In this document: positions 24,435 to 32,914 of the stretch, one piece after another | Layout of the letters: every line of letters starts with the position of its first letter | Numbering within the stretch: position 1 is the first letter of the stretch | Origin: Thermatribacter velox | GTDB lineage: Bacteria > Atribacterota > Atribacteria > Atribacterales > Thermatribacteraceae | Assembly (NCBI RefSeq): GCF_038396615.1 | Contig: NZ_CP121689.1 | Location: 694,001-758,000 of the forward strand | Length of the DNA: 64,000 nucleotides | Direction of reading: 5' to 3' | Notes under the pieces: generated by a model | Database searches by the model: none | What the model was told of the DNA's origin: nothing | Seen by the model: only the letters and a program-made list of their open reading frames with translations | Translations under genes and position numbers: made by a program

Positions 24435-25596
24435 TGAAAGACATTTGTTGATTATTTCCAACGGTCATGGTGAAGATAATATCGGGGCACTTCTTTCTGA
24501 TAAGCTTCGCGAAGTCTTAGAAGGCGAAATCCCGGTGAAGGCCTTACCTCTGGTTGGGAAGGGGATTGCCTATTTAGAAAGAAACGTAGAAATCGTTGCT
24601 TCTTTCCCCAGTTTGCCCAGCGAGGGACTTGCCAAGTACGGGGTTTTAAATTTCTTCAGAGATCTTAAGGCGGGGCTCGTTGATCAGCTCAAAAAACAAA
24701 TAAGGCTTTTGAGCGAAATTAAGGAAAAGATTTGGTTATCTTTGTGTGTTGGAGACGTATTTCTGGCCTATCTGGTTTTTTTGGGATTGAAAAGAAGAGT
24801 TTTTCTTTTGCTTGTGGGAAGAACGGTGCGTACGAGGCCTTTTTCCGTTTTTGAAAAGAATATTTTGAAAAAGTGCACCCAACTGATATGGACCAAAGAT
24901 GAGGAAACCTATCGGGCTCTTTCGAGTTTTCTCCCCCAAGCTGTTTATGTGGGCGATCCCATTATGGACCTTGGTGGAGATTCTTTCTGTGAACAGGGCT
25001 TTTTTTGGCGAAAGAAAAGTGGCTTTCGGGTAGTTATTTTACCTGGCAGCAGGAATCAGCAGCTTGAAAAACTTTCCGTGCTTCTTGAGGCCGTTTTTCT
25101 GGTTTCTCAAGAAGCTTCTGTTGAATGGGTTCTGGTAAAAGCTCCAAACCAGAGTCTGGAAGAGCTAGTTGCTTTCGCACCTGATTGGTATTGCGACGGG
25201 GATTGTTTTTGGAAGAAAGGTGTGCCAGTAAGAATTTTTTGTGGGCCGGTTGCCAGTGTGGCGAAAGGAGCAGATCTGGTAGTCGGTTTTGGGGGTACTG
25301 CAAACCAGATATGTGCGGGTTTGGGGGTCCCTGTGCTGGCGGTGGGTGGTAAGGAAAAAAAGTCCCAAAAGAAAATTTTGGGAGAAGCTGTAAAAGTGGT
25401 GCTGCCGGAGGTAAAAGCTATCAAAGAAAATCTTCTGTGCTTGCTTAACGATTCCGAAAAGAGAGCCGAAATGAGCCGTATTGGGCGAGAAAGAATGGGT
25501 TCACCCGGCGCTTTGGACCGCATTGCTGGTCAGATTAAAGAGTTGGTAAGGGCAGAGGGTGCTGTGGAAATCCCTCTGCCCGGCCAATCAAGGTAA
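24424..25596 (+). CDS. Lipid-A-disaccharide synthase-related glycosyltransferase
   Basis: About 390 residues, resembling the LpxB-related group (COG4370) found in bacteria with or without lipid A. The N-terminal LLIISNGHGEDNIG motif, a middle FLLLVGRTVRTRPFS, YVGDPIMDL, VVILPGSRNQQ and the nucleotide-sugar-binding GFGGTANQICAGLGVPV segment fit a GT-B glycosyltransferase. No other lipid A genes are nearby, so a true LpxB role is doubtful. ATG start overlapping the kinase 3' end; a TTG three codons earlier is possible. The stop overlaps the convergent propeller gene by 9 bp. Confidence 0.75.
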   Translation: MKDSERHLLIISNGHGEDNIGALLSDKLREVLEGEIPVKALPLVGKGIAYLERNVEIVASFPSLPSEGLAKYGVLNFFRDLKAGLVDQLKKQIRLLSEIKEKIWLSLCVGDVFLAYLVFLGLKRRVFLLLVGRTVRTRPFSVFEKNILKKCTQLIWTKDEETYRALSSFLPQAVYVGDPIMDLGGDSFCEQGFFWRKKSGFRVVILPGSRNQQLEKLSVLLEAVFLVSQEASVEWVLVKAPNQSLEELVAFAPDWYCDGDCFWKKGVPVRIFCGPVASVAKGADLVVGFGGTANQICAGLGVPVLAVGGKEKKSQKKILGEAVKVVLPEVKAIKENLLCLLNDSEKRAEMSRIGRERMGSPGALDRIAGQIKELVRAEGAVEIPLPGQSR

Positions 25597-26526
25597 ATTT
25601 ACGACTTCGATACTGGCTTCATCATTGTTAATAACAAAAAGTTTATTTCCCTCTGGAGATATGGCCATGGCCCAGGGTTTAAAGTCAAGGTTAATTTCCT
25701 GAAGAACTGTTGTTTCTTCGAGGTCGATTATGCTCAAACTTCGAGAGCCATTGTTTGACACGTAAGCGTATTTCCCATCTGGAGAGATTTCCACAAACCA
25801 GGGCCACTCTCCCACACTGATTGAATCCACTGCGTTCAAGTTTGGGATGTCAACAATGGTTATCGTGTTGGATTCGCTATTGACTACTACAGCAAGGTTA
25901 CCAGAAGGAGTTATTTTAATATCCCAGGGAGCTTGGCCGGTAGGTATTTTCTTGATTTCTGACCAGGCAGTGGTATCAATTACTGAGAGGCTTGCTGATC
26001 CAGAATTAGCTACAAAAACGTATTTTTTGTCAGGGGAGACGGCTATTCCGTAGGGAGCTGTTCCAACTTGGACTTGTTTGGTAATCTGCTGGCTTGCTAT
26101 ATCTATTATCAGCAAGCTGTTGTTTATCCAGTCACTTACTAAAAGAGTTTGATCATCGAATAGAGCCGCATTTTGGGGTAAGGCTTCCAGAGCTATTTCA
26201 GCGGTTTCACTGAAATTGAGAAGATCGATTACCGAGACACTGTTTGACCTGTAGTTAACGACGTAGGCGGTTGAACCGTCACTTGATAGGGCGATACTCT
26301 GGGGACCCATCCCGGTTTCGACTTGGGCTTTTTCGGAAAGAGTGTCGACATCCAGTAGGGAAAGAACGTTTGAATCAAAAAGTGTTACCAAAAGAGTGTT
26401 TCCATCAGTGGACAAAGAAAGGTTGGATGGAGTACCGTCCAGAATAGTTCCACCCCATGACACGCCGCAGGACAAAAAACAGAAAATCGTGATCCATAGT
26501 AACAATACTGAAAGTTTTCTGTTCAC
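25588..26526 (-). CDS. Secreted YVTN-repeat beta-propeller protein
   Basis: 312 residues with an N-terminal signal peptide (hydrophobic run to about residue 22; a Cys in FLSCG gives a weak lipobox). The rest is about six to seven repeats of roughly 42 residues with the pattern P-Y-IAVSPDKKYVFVANSGSASLSVID, each giving one propeller blade. GTG start with AAAGGAGG upstream. It is the last gene of a prepilin operon. PilY1, which ends minor-pilin operons elsewhere, also carries a beta-propeller, so a pilus-tip or surface adhesion role is a reasonable guess, but there is no direct homology evidence. Confidence 0.8.
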   Translation of the reverse strand: MNRKLSVLLLWITIFCFLSCGVSWGGTILDGTPSNLSLSTDGNTLLVTLFDSNVLSLLDVDTLSEKAQVETGMGPQSIALSSDGSTAYVVNYRSNSVSVIDLLNFSETAEIALEALPQNAALFDDQTLLVSDWINNSLLIIDIASQQITKQVQVGTAPYGIAVSPDKKYVFVANSGSASLSVIDTTAWSEIKKIPTGQAPWDIKITPSGNLAVVVNSESNTITIVDIPNLNAVDSISVGEWPWFVEISPDGKYAYVSNNGSRSLSIIDLEETTVLQEINLDFKPWAMAISPEGNKLFVINNDEASIEVVNLP

Positions 26527-26544
26527 CTCAAAAACCTCCTTTGA

Positions 26545-27723
26545 TTAAGAAAATTTTTCTTCCCAGTGGGTTAGCCTGAAAACACCGTTAGGATTAAGTG
26601 GTGGAGGATTATCCAGAAGGTCTACATTGTAAACTATGTCTGCGTTGCCTGTAAACTTGATTTCTTCACCCACCACAGATCCAAATATTTGCGAGTTACC
26701 AGCTATTTTTATGGTCCCGTTAGGAGCAAAAAAAACACCGGTTACTTCTCCATTTCCGTTGATTGTGGATTCTCCATCGCTCAAGCTTACAAAAGCTACC
26801 GAAGCAGGCTGGTTTAAAACATGCTCCATGTTGCCATTAAGAGTAATTGTCCCTTCCACAATAAAAATCCCTTGTCCTTTAACGGACGCATTGCCGTTTA
26901 TGTGCAAATTGCCCCGTATATATACCACTGCATTATTTTCAAGAGTTATGTGGGTGTTGCCGGTAAGGTGCAGGTTCCCGTCGATGAAAGTATTACTAAG
27001 GTTGAGATTATTATTCCCGGAGTAGGTGAGGTCGTCAGAGTAGTTAGTACCACTTTGGGCTTTGTTCATCCAGGTTATTCGCATTTCTTCTGTGACTTCT
27101 GGTATTTCCTGATAATATGCTTCACCTTCCAGGATTCCCTGTTCAATGGTTGCATTGCCTCGAATGGTTACTGTACCATAGGCTGAAATTGCTGCACCTG
27201 AGATATATGTGTTGCCCTTTGCTTCGATATCGTGGTGGGCATATACGTTGCCATGTATTTTGTTTTCATCAGAGCTTCTGATGAGGGAATTTCCAGTTAG
27301 TTCCAAATCCGTTTCTGAAGCCAATGCATTGCGAAAAACTGCTGGCATGGAAGGTTCTTCTTCAAAGTTGCAGGTTATAGTTTTGGCAATTCCTGATGAG
27401 ATACCAACAAAGTCCATAGTGTCCGAGGGTATTTTGGGGTACTTAAAAGTAAAGTCTTCTATCTGAAAAACGTAATTGCTTTCTTCTTCCCCCACTTTGT
27501 TAGTTGAAATGTCGATGCCATTGTTTTTTTTGTATAGGAAATCTTCAATGCCAGCTTCAGCGGCATAAAGAGCTTGTAACTGACGAGCAGCAATGAGGGC
27601 TTTACGATATCCGGAAGTGGTGAGTGTCGATGCTGCACCAAGAATTATTGCCACTGCTCCCACGAGCGCAAGTACTGCCACCATTACTGAGCCATGTTCC
27701 TTGGGCAAAAATTTTTTTCTCAT
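26545..27723 (-). CDS. PilX-like pilus assembly protein with glycine-asparagine-rich beta-helix repeats
   Basis: 392 residues. The N-terminus (HGSVMVAVLALVGAVAIILGAAS) is a single membrane segment like that of PilX/GspK-type minor pilins, with AAEAGIE following as in PilX_N. From about residue 130 the sequence becomes repetitive, with GN pairs every 15-20 residues (TGNSL, HGNVY, KGNTY, RGNAT, TGNTH, NGNAS, AGNSQ), typical of a solenoid or bactofilin-like beta-helix. ATG start with AAGGAGGTG. It lies between a prepilin and a secreted beta-propeller, so an extracellular pilus-associated role is likely. Confidence 0.75.
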   Translation of the reverse strand: MRKKFLPKEHGSVMVAVLALVGAVAIILGAASTLTTSGYRKALIAARQLQALYAAEAGIEDFLYKKNNGIDISTNKVGEEESNYVFQIEDFTFKYPKIPSDTMDFVGISSGIAKTITCNFEEEPSMPAVFRNALASETDLELTGNSLIRSSDENKIHGNVYAHHDIEAKGNTYISGAAISAYGTVTIRGNATIEQGILEGEAYYQEIPEVTEEMRITWMNKAQSGTNYSDDLTYSGNNNLNLSNTFIDGNLHLTGNTHITLENNAVVYIRGNLHINGNASVKGQGIFIVEGTITLNGNMEHVLNQPASVAFVSLSDGESTINGNGEVTGVFFAPNGTIKIAGNSQIFGSVVGEEIKFTGNADIVYNVDLLDNPPPLNPNGVFRLTHWEEKFS

Positions 27724-27735
27724 CTTTTCACCTCC

Positions 27736-28332
27736 TTACGCGGGAAGAGGGTTGCGTACGGTTACTGAGGTGTGAAAATATCTTATTCTATTTCCCAGAA
27801 CTACTCCTACTTCTATACTGATTTTCTGAGAAGTCCTCTCTACTTCGAGAGAATAAATGTTATCTATTAACACAGTTGATTTGACGAGAGAAGATTCTCG
27901 GTAAATGCTTTTTTGAAGCATATATACTTTTTCGCCTTTATCTTCCCACAGGTTTTTGTTGAGCACAATCTCGTATCGCACTTCCAGATTTTCACTTTCC
28001 TCCTCAGGGTCGGGAATAAAAAGGGTGAAGAGAAGGAAAGGCTGAGGATTTTCTTCTTCAATTTGGGAGTCAAAATAGTTGATGTCTCCTCCCTCTGAAT
28101 TTATGTTCACTAACAGGGCGTTACGAACTTCCTGTGAAATGCTTTTAAGCAAAAGATTTACTTGGTCTACAGAAATCTGCTTAAAGGTGGTACTCCGACT
28201 TTGCCGATTAGCCAACAACAGAAACTGGTATAGTGCTCCCAAAATCAACCCTAAGGCAGCTATTATCAGAAGTAGTTCAATCATAGAGAGCCCATGTTCT
28301 CTGTTATTCCGAGCTCGAAACAATGTAGTCAT
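27736..28332 (-). CDS. Type IV prepilin-like protein (PilW/GspJ-like)
   Basis: 198 residues with a class III signal: a short basic leader ending EHG, then LSMIELLLIIAALG, the prepilin peptidase site (cleavage after Gly, Glu at +5) and the hydrophobic N-terminal helix. The remaining 160 residues are a poorly conserved beta-rich domain. The start overlaps the upstream prepilin gene by 29 bp; AAAGGAGG precedes the ATG. Probable minor pilin of a type IV pilus or type II secretion pseudopilus. No PilB, PilC or PilD is in the window. Confidence 0.8.
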   Translation of the reverse strand: MTTLFRARNNREHGLSMIELLLIIAALGLILGALYQFLLLANRQSRSTTFKQISVDQVNLLLKSISQEVRNALLVNINSEGGDINYFDSQIEEENPQPFLLFTLFIPDPEEESENLEVRYEIVLNKNLWEDKGEKVYMLQKSIYRESSLVKSTVLIDNIYSLEVERTSQKISIEVGVVLGNRIRYFHTSVTVRNPLPA

Positions 28333-28798
28333 TAAGTCCTCCTTTTACAATATAAGTAGCTACCTTAAAACTTCGCTCCTGTCCAAGTTGGCTTGTCGGT
28401 TCTTTCCAGGTTAAATTAACCACCAGTTTAATTTTGTCTTCTGCTTCCCGGGTAAAACTGAGATAAGAATTTTCAAGTATGCCGGGTAGTAAGGAGAGAT
28501 CTGGCGCTGGATTGTCTCCATCCCAGAAGTTGGCTAAATCCAGCTCTAAACTGGGATTTTCTTCCAGGTTGTAGGTATCGACTATTTCCTGGAAACTTTT
28601 GCTTCTCAGATAATCCATAATGTTCTGGGCGACAGTTGTAGCCGCAAGAAGTGCTTGAGCAGAATGTTGGGTAGAAGTTGTTTGCCACAGGAGAAAAGCG
28701 AGAGCACTTACCGCGAAGACTACAATAGAGATAATAAGTATAACTTCAATTAACGAGGAGCCCCGTTCTGGTGAAAAGCATTCTTTTGGATTTAACAT
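28304..28798 (-). CDS. Type IV prepilin-like protein (PilV/GspI-like)
   Basis: 164 residues. The leader ends ERG, followed by SSLIEVILIISIVVFAVSALAF, the prepilin cleavage and N-terminal helix motif with Glu at +5. First gene of the pilin cassette, starting 12 bp after the SAM hydrolase stop. Likely minor pilin. Subtype names are by position and size only. Confidence 0.82.
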   Translation of the reverse strand: MLNPKECFSPERGSSLIEVILIISIVVFAVSALAFLLWQTTSTQHSAQALLAATTVAQNIMDYLRSKSFQEIVDTYNLEENPSLELDLANFWDGDNPAPDLSLLPGILENSYLSFTREAEDKIKLVVNLTWKEPTSQLGQERSFKVATYIVKGGLNDYIVSSSE

Positions 28799-28810
28799 GC
28801 CCTTCCTCCT

Positions 28811-29614
28811 CTATTGAGGAAGATGAATTTGCACTTTTGCTCCTGCTTCTGCCTTCAGTCTTTCTCGAGCATTTCCTTGATTGACGGCTATTTCCAGAAA
28901 ACCCGAACTATCTCCATGGATCAGGATTTCACCTTGAGGAATGCTACCGTAAGTTGGTGCATAGTGTACTGTGTATATCTCACCACTTATATATATCGGC
29001 AATTTTTGATAAAACTTTAGTCCTTTTTGAGTAAAAAGCCAGGTTTCTGGAATGTTGGTTTCTATGTTGCCAAAGCGGTCAAAAAAGGCAATTTCACCAG
29101 TGATTTTACCTTTTTCAAGTCGTGGTTTCTGGTAATCGAGTAAAGTAATTTCTGGAAGAAGAGGTCCAAAGTTTTCAAGAGGCATGCCTTTGCTTAGGAA
29201 CGCAGCGCAGGGGGCAAATATATCTCTTCCGTGAAAGCTGGTTGATGGTTGCTTTTTGTAAAACAGGTCGGCGTTGGCAAGCTCCCTTATCTCAAGGATG
29301 GTATCTTCTTCTGCAACAAGGGTGAATAACCCATTATCTGGACCTACAAAGAAGTAGCCGCTCTGGGTGGAAAAAGCTATTGCTTTTCTTTCGGTGCCTA
29401 CACCATGGTCAACAACCGTCAGGAACACCGTTCGAGGTGGAAAGTCTCTATATGCTCTGTAAAGCACGTGCATTGCCTCTCGAACACAGAAAGGTTCAAT
29501 CTCATGGGTGAGATCGATGACCTTCGCTTCTGGGTTGATGGAATGTATAACTGCTTTACATACTCCTACGTAATAGCTTTTTAATCCCCAGTCCGAAAGG
29601 AAAGCAATGAGCAT
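28811..29614 (-). CDS. SAM hydroxide adenosyltransferase (DUF62 family)
   Basis: 267-residue enzyme of the DUF62 family, which hydrolyses S-adenosylmethionine to adenosine and methionine; fluorinase and chlorinase are relatives. Visible: LSDWG (usually TDFG) at the N-terminus, VVDHGVG (usually VDPGVG), FVGPDNG and the C-terminal strand region with YGSIPQGE and HGDSSGFLEIA. The Pro-to-His change in VDPGVG is unusual. Upstream of and probably cotranscribed with the prepilin genes. ATG start with AAGGAG. Confidence 0.85.
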   Translation of the reverse strand: MLIAFLSDWGLKSYYVGVCKAVIHSINPEAKVIDLTHEIEPFCVREAMHVLYRAYRDFPPRTVFLTVVDHGVGTERKAIAFSTQSGYFFVGPDNGLFTLVAEEDTILEIRELANADLFYKKQPSTSFHGRDIFAPCAAFLSKGMPLENFGPLLPEITLLDYQKPRLEKGKITGEIAFFDRFGNIETNIPETWLFTQKGLKFYQKLPIYISGEIYTVHYAPTYGSIPQGEILIHGDSSGFLEIAVNQGNARERLKAEAGAKVQIHLPQ

Positions 29615-29728
29615 CTTTTTCTCCTTCAGGGAGACTTATCCATTCTTTGCTGGATAAAAAATTTTACCACTTGCTTTGAGTTGGAAAAATCGAATTTAAA
29701 AGCTCGACTTAAGTTTTTCAAAAAGTTT

Positions 29729-29740
29729 TGTGCGATAATA
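29729..29740 (+). promoter_or_regulatory. Extended -10 promoter of the Gx transporter gene
   Basis: TGCGATAAT (extended -10 with TG) at about 29732-29740, without a clear -35. The predicted transcript starts near 29747, which favours the ATG at 29774 over the longer frame. Confidence 0.35.
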
Positions 29741-29773
29741 GTCGAAGTAGATTTGGTTTGTGTTTTATTGGAA

Positions 29774-30286
29774 ATGAGTTCCTGGAACAGCGGAAAAGTA
29801 GTTTATCTGGGCATCTTCACCGGTATTGCCATTGCACTGCATATCCTGGAAGGTAGCTTTTCTCCTTTGCTTCCTGTACCAGGAGCAAAAGTGGGATTGG
29901 CTAATATTGTTACCTTATTCGTATTTTTTATAGTTGGCCCCCGTGATGCCCTATTAGTTTTATTGCTCCGTATACTGGTGGGTAATCTTTTGGGAGGTAC
30001 TTTTTTAAATGTTGGTTTCTTTCTGAGTGTGAGTGGAGGACTTAGCAGTTTTCTGGCTCTTTGTGTTCTTTCAAAGAGAATGCATTCGGTTGCTGTTCTC
30101 AGTGTGATTTCAGCGGTGGTCCACAACCTTGTTCAGCTTTTGGTAGCCTTTTCGTACATAGAGAGCAGAGCCATATTCCTGTATTTACCCCTTCTTGTTT
30201 TTTCGGGGGTGACTTTTGGGTTTTTTTGCGGCTATGCTGGTGCTTTTCTCATAAGTGTCTGGCGTCAACGCTTTGCTGGAAACTGA
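29774..30286 (+). CDS. Gx transporter family membrane protein (heptaprenyl-diphosphate synthase component I-like)
   Basis: 170 residues with five or six hydrophobic segments. KVVYLGIFTGIAIALHILE at the start and the PVPGAKVGLANIVTLF motif are hallmarks of PF07456 (Gx transporter, once called heptaprenyl synthase subunit I), an ECF-like S-component family. The frame is open from a TTG at 29681, but those 31 residues are not hydrophobic and the -10 element lies inside them. The ligand is unknown; a quinone or isoprenoid link is only historical. No ECF energising module is in the window. Confidence 0.75.
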   Translation: MSSWNSGKVVYLGIFTGIAIALHILEGSFSPLLPVPGAKVGLANIVTLFVFFIVGPRDALLVLLLRILVGNLLGGTFLNVGFFLSVSGGLSSFLALCVLSKRMHSVAVLSVISAVVHNLVQLLVAFSYIESRAIFLYLPLLVFSGVTFGFFCGYAGAFLISVWRQRFAGN

Positions 30287-30295
30287 GACTATCTC

Positions 30296-30324
30296 TTGAC
30301 AATGAGAGAGGCTTTCTATATGGT
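30296..30324 (+). promoter_or_regulatory. greA promoter
   Basis: TTGACA (30296-30301), a 17-bp spacer and TATGGT (30319-30324), about 40 bp upstream of the greA start and just after the Gx gene. Confidence 0.65.
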
Positions 30325-30364
30325 ATTCTGAAAGTTGATAAGCCGTTTTAGGAGGCGTAAGGTA

Positions 30365-30862
30365 ATGGAAAAGAAAATCAGTGATGGAAAAGTCATCCTG
30401 ACCCGTAAGGGTTATGAAAAACTTGAGGAAGAACTTAAGTTTCTCAAGTCTGTGAAACGCAAGGAAGTAGCTGAGAAGATTCAGCACGCTCTCTCTTTTG
30501 GAGATTTGAGTGAAAACGCGGAGTATGAAGAGGCAAAGAATGAGCAGGCTTTTATAGAAGGAAGAATACTTGCTCTTGAGGAGAAGTTACAGAGGGCAAT
30601 TATTGTTGAGGATACCGAGGAAGATGTTGAAAAGGTGCATCTTGGGGTAAGGGTTTTTCTGAAAAATCTTAATCGAGGTACTGAAACTGACTATACCATA
30701 GTTGATTCAGTGGAAGCCAACCCTTCGGAGAAAAAAATTTCTTTTGAGTCACCCCTTGCGCAGGCTCTTCTTGGTAAGAAGCGGGGTGACATAGTTGAAC
30801 TAAAAGTGCCGGCCGGTGTAGTCAGATACCAGATTCTGGATATTAAGAAAAGGGGGGAATAG
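30365..30862 (+). CDS. greA: Transcription elongation factor GreA
   Basis: 165-residue factor that makes backtracked RNA polymerase cleave its transcript. The N-terminal coiled coil shows LTRKGYEKLEEEL, the tip carries GDLSENAEYEEAK (acidic catalytic Asp/Glu), and the C-terminal FKBP-like domain ends the protein. ATG start with AGGAGG at 30350-30355; the frame is open ten codons earlier. Followed by lysS after 4 bp. Confidence 0.95.
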   Translation: MEKKISDGKVILTRKGYEKLEEELKFLKSVKRKEVAEKIQHALSFGDLSENAEYEEAKNEQAFIEGRILALEEKLQRAIIVEDTEEDVEKVHLGVRVFLKNLNRGTETDYTIVDSVEANPSEKKISFESPLAQALLGKKRGDIVELKVPAGVVRYQILDIKKRGE

Positions 30863-30866
30863 CTCT

Positions 30867-32345
30867 TTGGCTTCTGCAGGAGAAAATAAGGATCAATCAT
30901 ATCTTGAAAGAGTTGAAAAAATCGACTTTTTTAGAGAAAAGGGTCTGGATCCTTACAATGGTCGTTTTTTGCGGACTCACTCTGTTGCTGAGATAAAGGA
31001 ACGTGAAGTTGATTTTCTGGACAAAGATATAGAAGTTGGCGTTGCAGGGAGAATAATGGCGCTCAGGCGTCATGGAAAGGCAGCATTTTTTGATCTGCAG
31101 GATTCAAGCGGTAGAATTCAGATTTATGCCAAAAAGGATGTTTTGGGAGAGGAAAAATACCTGTTGTTCAGCAAGCTGGATGTGGGAGACCTGGTTGGGG
31201 TGAGAGGCCCCGTATTTAAAACCCGTGCTGGGGAACTTACTGTTTTGGCCAAGGATCTTGTGTTGCTGAGCAAGTGCTTGCGTCCTCTTCCCGAAAAGTG
31301 GCATGGCCTTAAAGATGTAGAGGTTCGTTACCGCAAACGATATCTGGATTTGATCATGAACGAAAGAACCCGCCAGGTGTTTTTTATCCGTTCCAGAATT
31401 TTGAAAGAAATTCGGACTTTTCTTGATCAGAAAGGTTTTCTGGAAGTGGAAACCCCTATGATGCAAGTTATTCCGGGTGGTGCGCTTGCGCGTCCTTTTA
31501 AGACTTTTCATAACGCTCTTCAAATGGAACTTTATTTGCGCATTGCACCCGAGTTATTTTTAAAGAGATTGGTCGTGGGAGGATTTGAAAAAGTTTACGA
31601 GATTAACCGTAACTTCCGTAACGAAGGTATTTCTACTCGTCATAACCCGGAATTTACCATGCTCGAGCTCTATGAAGCCTATAGCGATTATCAGGGTATG
31701 ATGGAACTTTGTGAAGAGTTGCTTTCCGCTCTGGTTTTAAAGCTCACTGGAAGTTATGAAATTGTTTACCAAGGCTTGAAGGTTGATTTTACTCCGCCCT
31801 GGCGAAAGGTTTATTTGATTGATTTTTTGAGGAAAAAGCTGGGAATTGATGTACTTGAAGCTTCCCTTGATGAACTGAGAAATAAAGCACAGGAGTTGCA
31901 AATTGCTTTCGACGATAAATGGGATAGAGGTAAATTTGTTAACGAGTTTTTGGAAAAAGTTGTGCAACCTGAGTTGATTAACCCCACTTTTGTGCTGGAT
32001 TATCCGGTCGAAATTTCCCCCCTTGCTAAAGCTAAAGCCAGCGATCCGAGAATTGCCGAGCGTTTTGAACTCTTCATTGCTCGAGAAGAATTGGGTAATG
32101 CCTACAGTGAGCTAAATGATCCTTTTGAGCAACGAAAGAGATTTGAGCAGCAGCTTTTAAAAAGGGAAGCTGGCGACATGGAAGCGCACTTCATCGATGA
32201 GGACTATATAGAAGCGCTGGAGTATGGTATGCCTCCTACTGGAGGTCTTGGAATAGGTATAGACCGTTTGGTAATGATTCTGACCGATTCTCCTTCTATT
32301 CGTGAAGTGATTCTTTTTCCGCTCTTGCGGACGCGCTTGGGTTGA
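30867..32345 (+). CDS. lysS: Lysyl-tRNA synthetase (class II)
   Basis: 492 residues. An N-terminal OB-fold anticodon-binding domain (about 50-160) precedes a class II catalytic core with motif 2 FRNEGISTRHNPEFTMLE and motif 3 GGLGIGIDRLVM near the C-terminus. TTG start with AGGGGGGAA upstream. Its stop codon lies inside the -35 region of the ctsR promoter. Confidence 0.95.
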   Translation: MASAGENKDQSYLERVEKIDFFREKGLDPYNGRFLRTHSVAEIKEREVDFLDKDIEVGVAGRIMALRRHGKAAFFDLQDSSGRIQIYAKKDVLGEEKYLLFSKLDVGDLVGVRGPVFKTRAGELTVLAKDLVLLSKCLRPLPEKWHGLKDVEVRYRKRYLDLIMNERTRQVFFIRSRILKEIRTFLDQKGFLEVETPMMQVIPGGALARPFKTFHNALQMELYLRIAPELFLKRLVVGGFEKVYEINRNFRNEGISTRHNPEFTMLELYEAYSDYQGMMELCEELLSALVLKLTGSYEIVYQGLKVDFTPPWRKVYLIDFLRKKLGIDVLEASLDELRNKAQELQIAFDDKWDRGKFVNEFLEKVVQPELINPTFVLDYPVEISPLAKAKASDPRIAERFELFIAREELGNAYSELNDPFEQRKRFEQQLLKREAGDMEAHFIDEDYIEALEYGMPPTGGLGIGIDRLVMILTDSPSIREVILFPLLRTRLG

Positions 32346-32369
32346 CAGTTTGGAGAAGTTAGGTATAAT
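32342..32369 (+). promoter_or_regulatory. ctsR operon promoter (near-consensus sigma-A type)
   Basis: TTGACA at 32342-32347 and TATAAT at 32364-32369, both perfect, with a 16-bp spacer. The -35 overlaps the lysS stop codon. Confidence 0.85.
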
Positions 32370-32379
32370 GGTATTGGAA

Positions 32380-32396
32380 GGTCAGGAATAGTCAAT
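32380..32396 (+). promoter_or_regulatory. CtsR operator
   Basis: GGTCAGG-AAT-AGTCAAT, a direct heptad repeat with 3-bp spacing, closely follows the CtsR box RGTCAAA-NAN-RGTCAAA. It starts about 10 bp after the -10, over the transcription start, so binding would block the promoter of ctsR itself. Confidence 0.75.
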
Positions 32397-32422
32397 AAAC
32401 AATATGTTAAGAGGGATCGCGA

Positions 32423-32914
32423 ATGAGATCTCTTTGTGACACAATCGAGAAGTACTTAATGAAAATGATAGAGAGTTCACCCGATCAGGCAATCGTTGTT
32501 CAGCGGGGTAAGCTTGCTATTGAGTTTGAATGCGCGCCTTCTCAGATTAATTACGTACTGGCAACTCGTTTTAGCGTTGCACGTGGTTTCATAGTGGAGA
32601 GCAGGCGTGGGGGTAGTGGCTATGTGCGCATAAAACGGATTACTCTGGATCGATTGGAACCAATCATCAGGTATGTGGAAGAGAGAGACAGAGGTTTGCG
32701 GGAAGCGGAAGTGGAGGACTTGGTGGAATTACTGAAAAGGGAAGGATACATTACAGGGCGAGAGGCAGCGCTTATGAAGGCAGCGACAATTAATGCTCTT
32801 TCTGGTTTTGGGGAAAGTGATGGTAACCTGGTTGCAGAAAAAAATGTGTTGAGGTCACATATTTTGAGAGAAATGTTGCTTCGGGTTTTGGGATGGAGAG
32901 AAGATGAAGTGTAG
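32423..32914 (+). CDS. ctsR: Transcriptional repressor CtsR
   Basis: 163-residue class III heat-shock repressor. The N-terminal winged helix shows LAIEFECAPSQINYVLATRF and GGSGYVRI (the glycine-rich wing tip, a heat sensor). The C-terminal dimerisation domain follows. First gene of the ctsR-mcsA-mcsB-clpC operon and probably autoregulated via the box at 32380-32396. ATG start with a weak GAGGG site. The mcsA start overlaps its end. Confidence 0.95.
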   Translation: MRSLCDTIEKYLMKMIESSPDQAIVVQRGKLAIEFECAPSQINYVLATRFSVARGFIVESRRGGSGYVRIKRITLDRLEPIIRYVEERDRGLREAEVEDLVELLKREGYITGREAALMKAATINALSGFGESDGNLVAEKNVLRSHILREMLLRVLGWREDEV

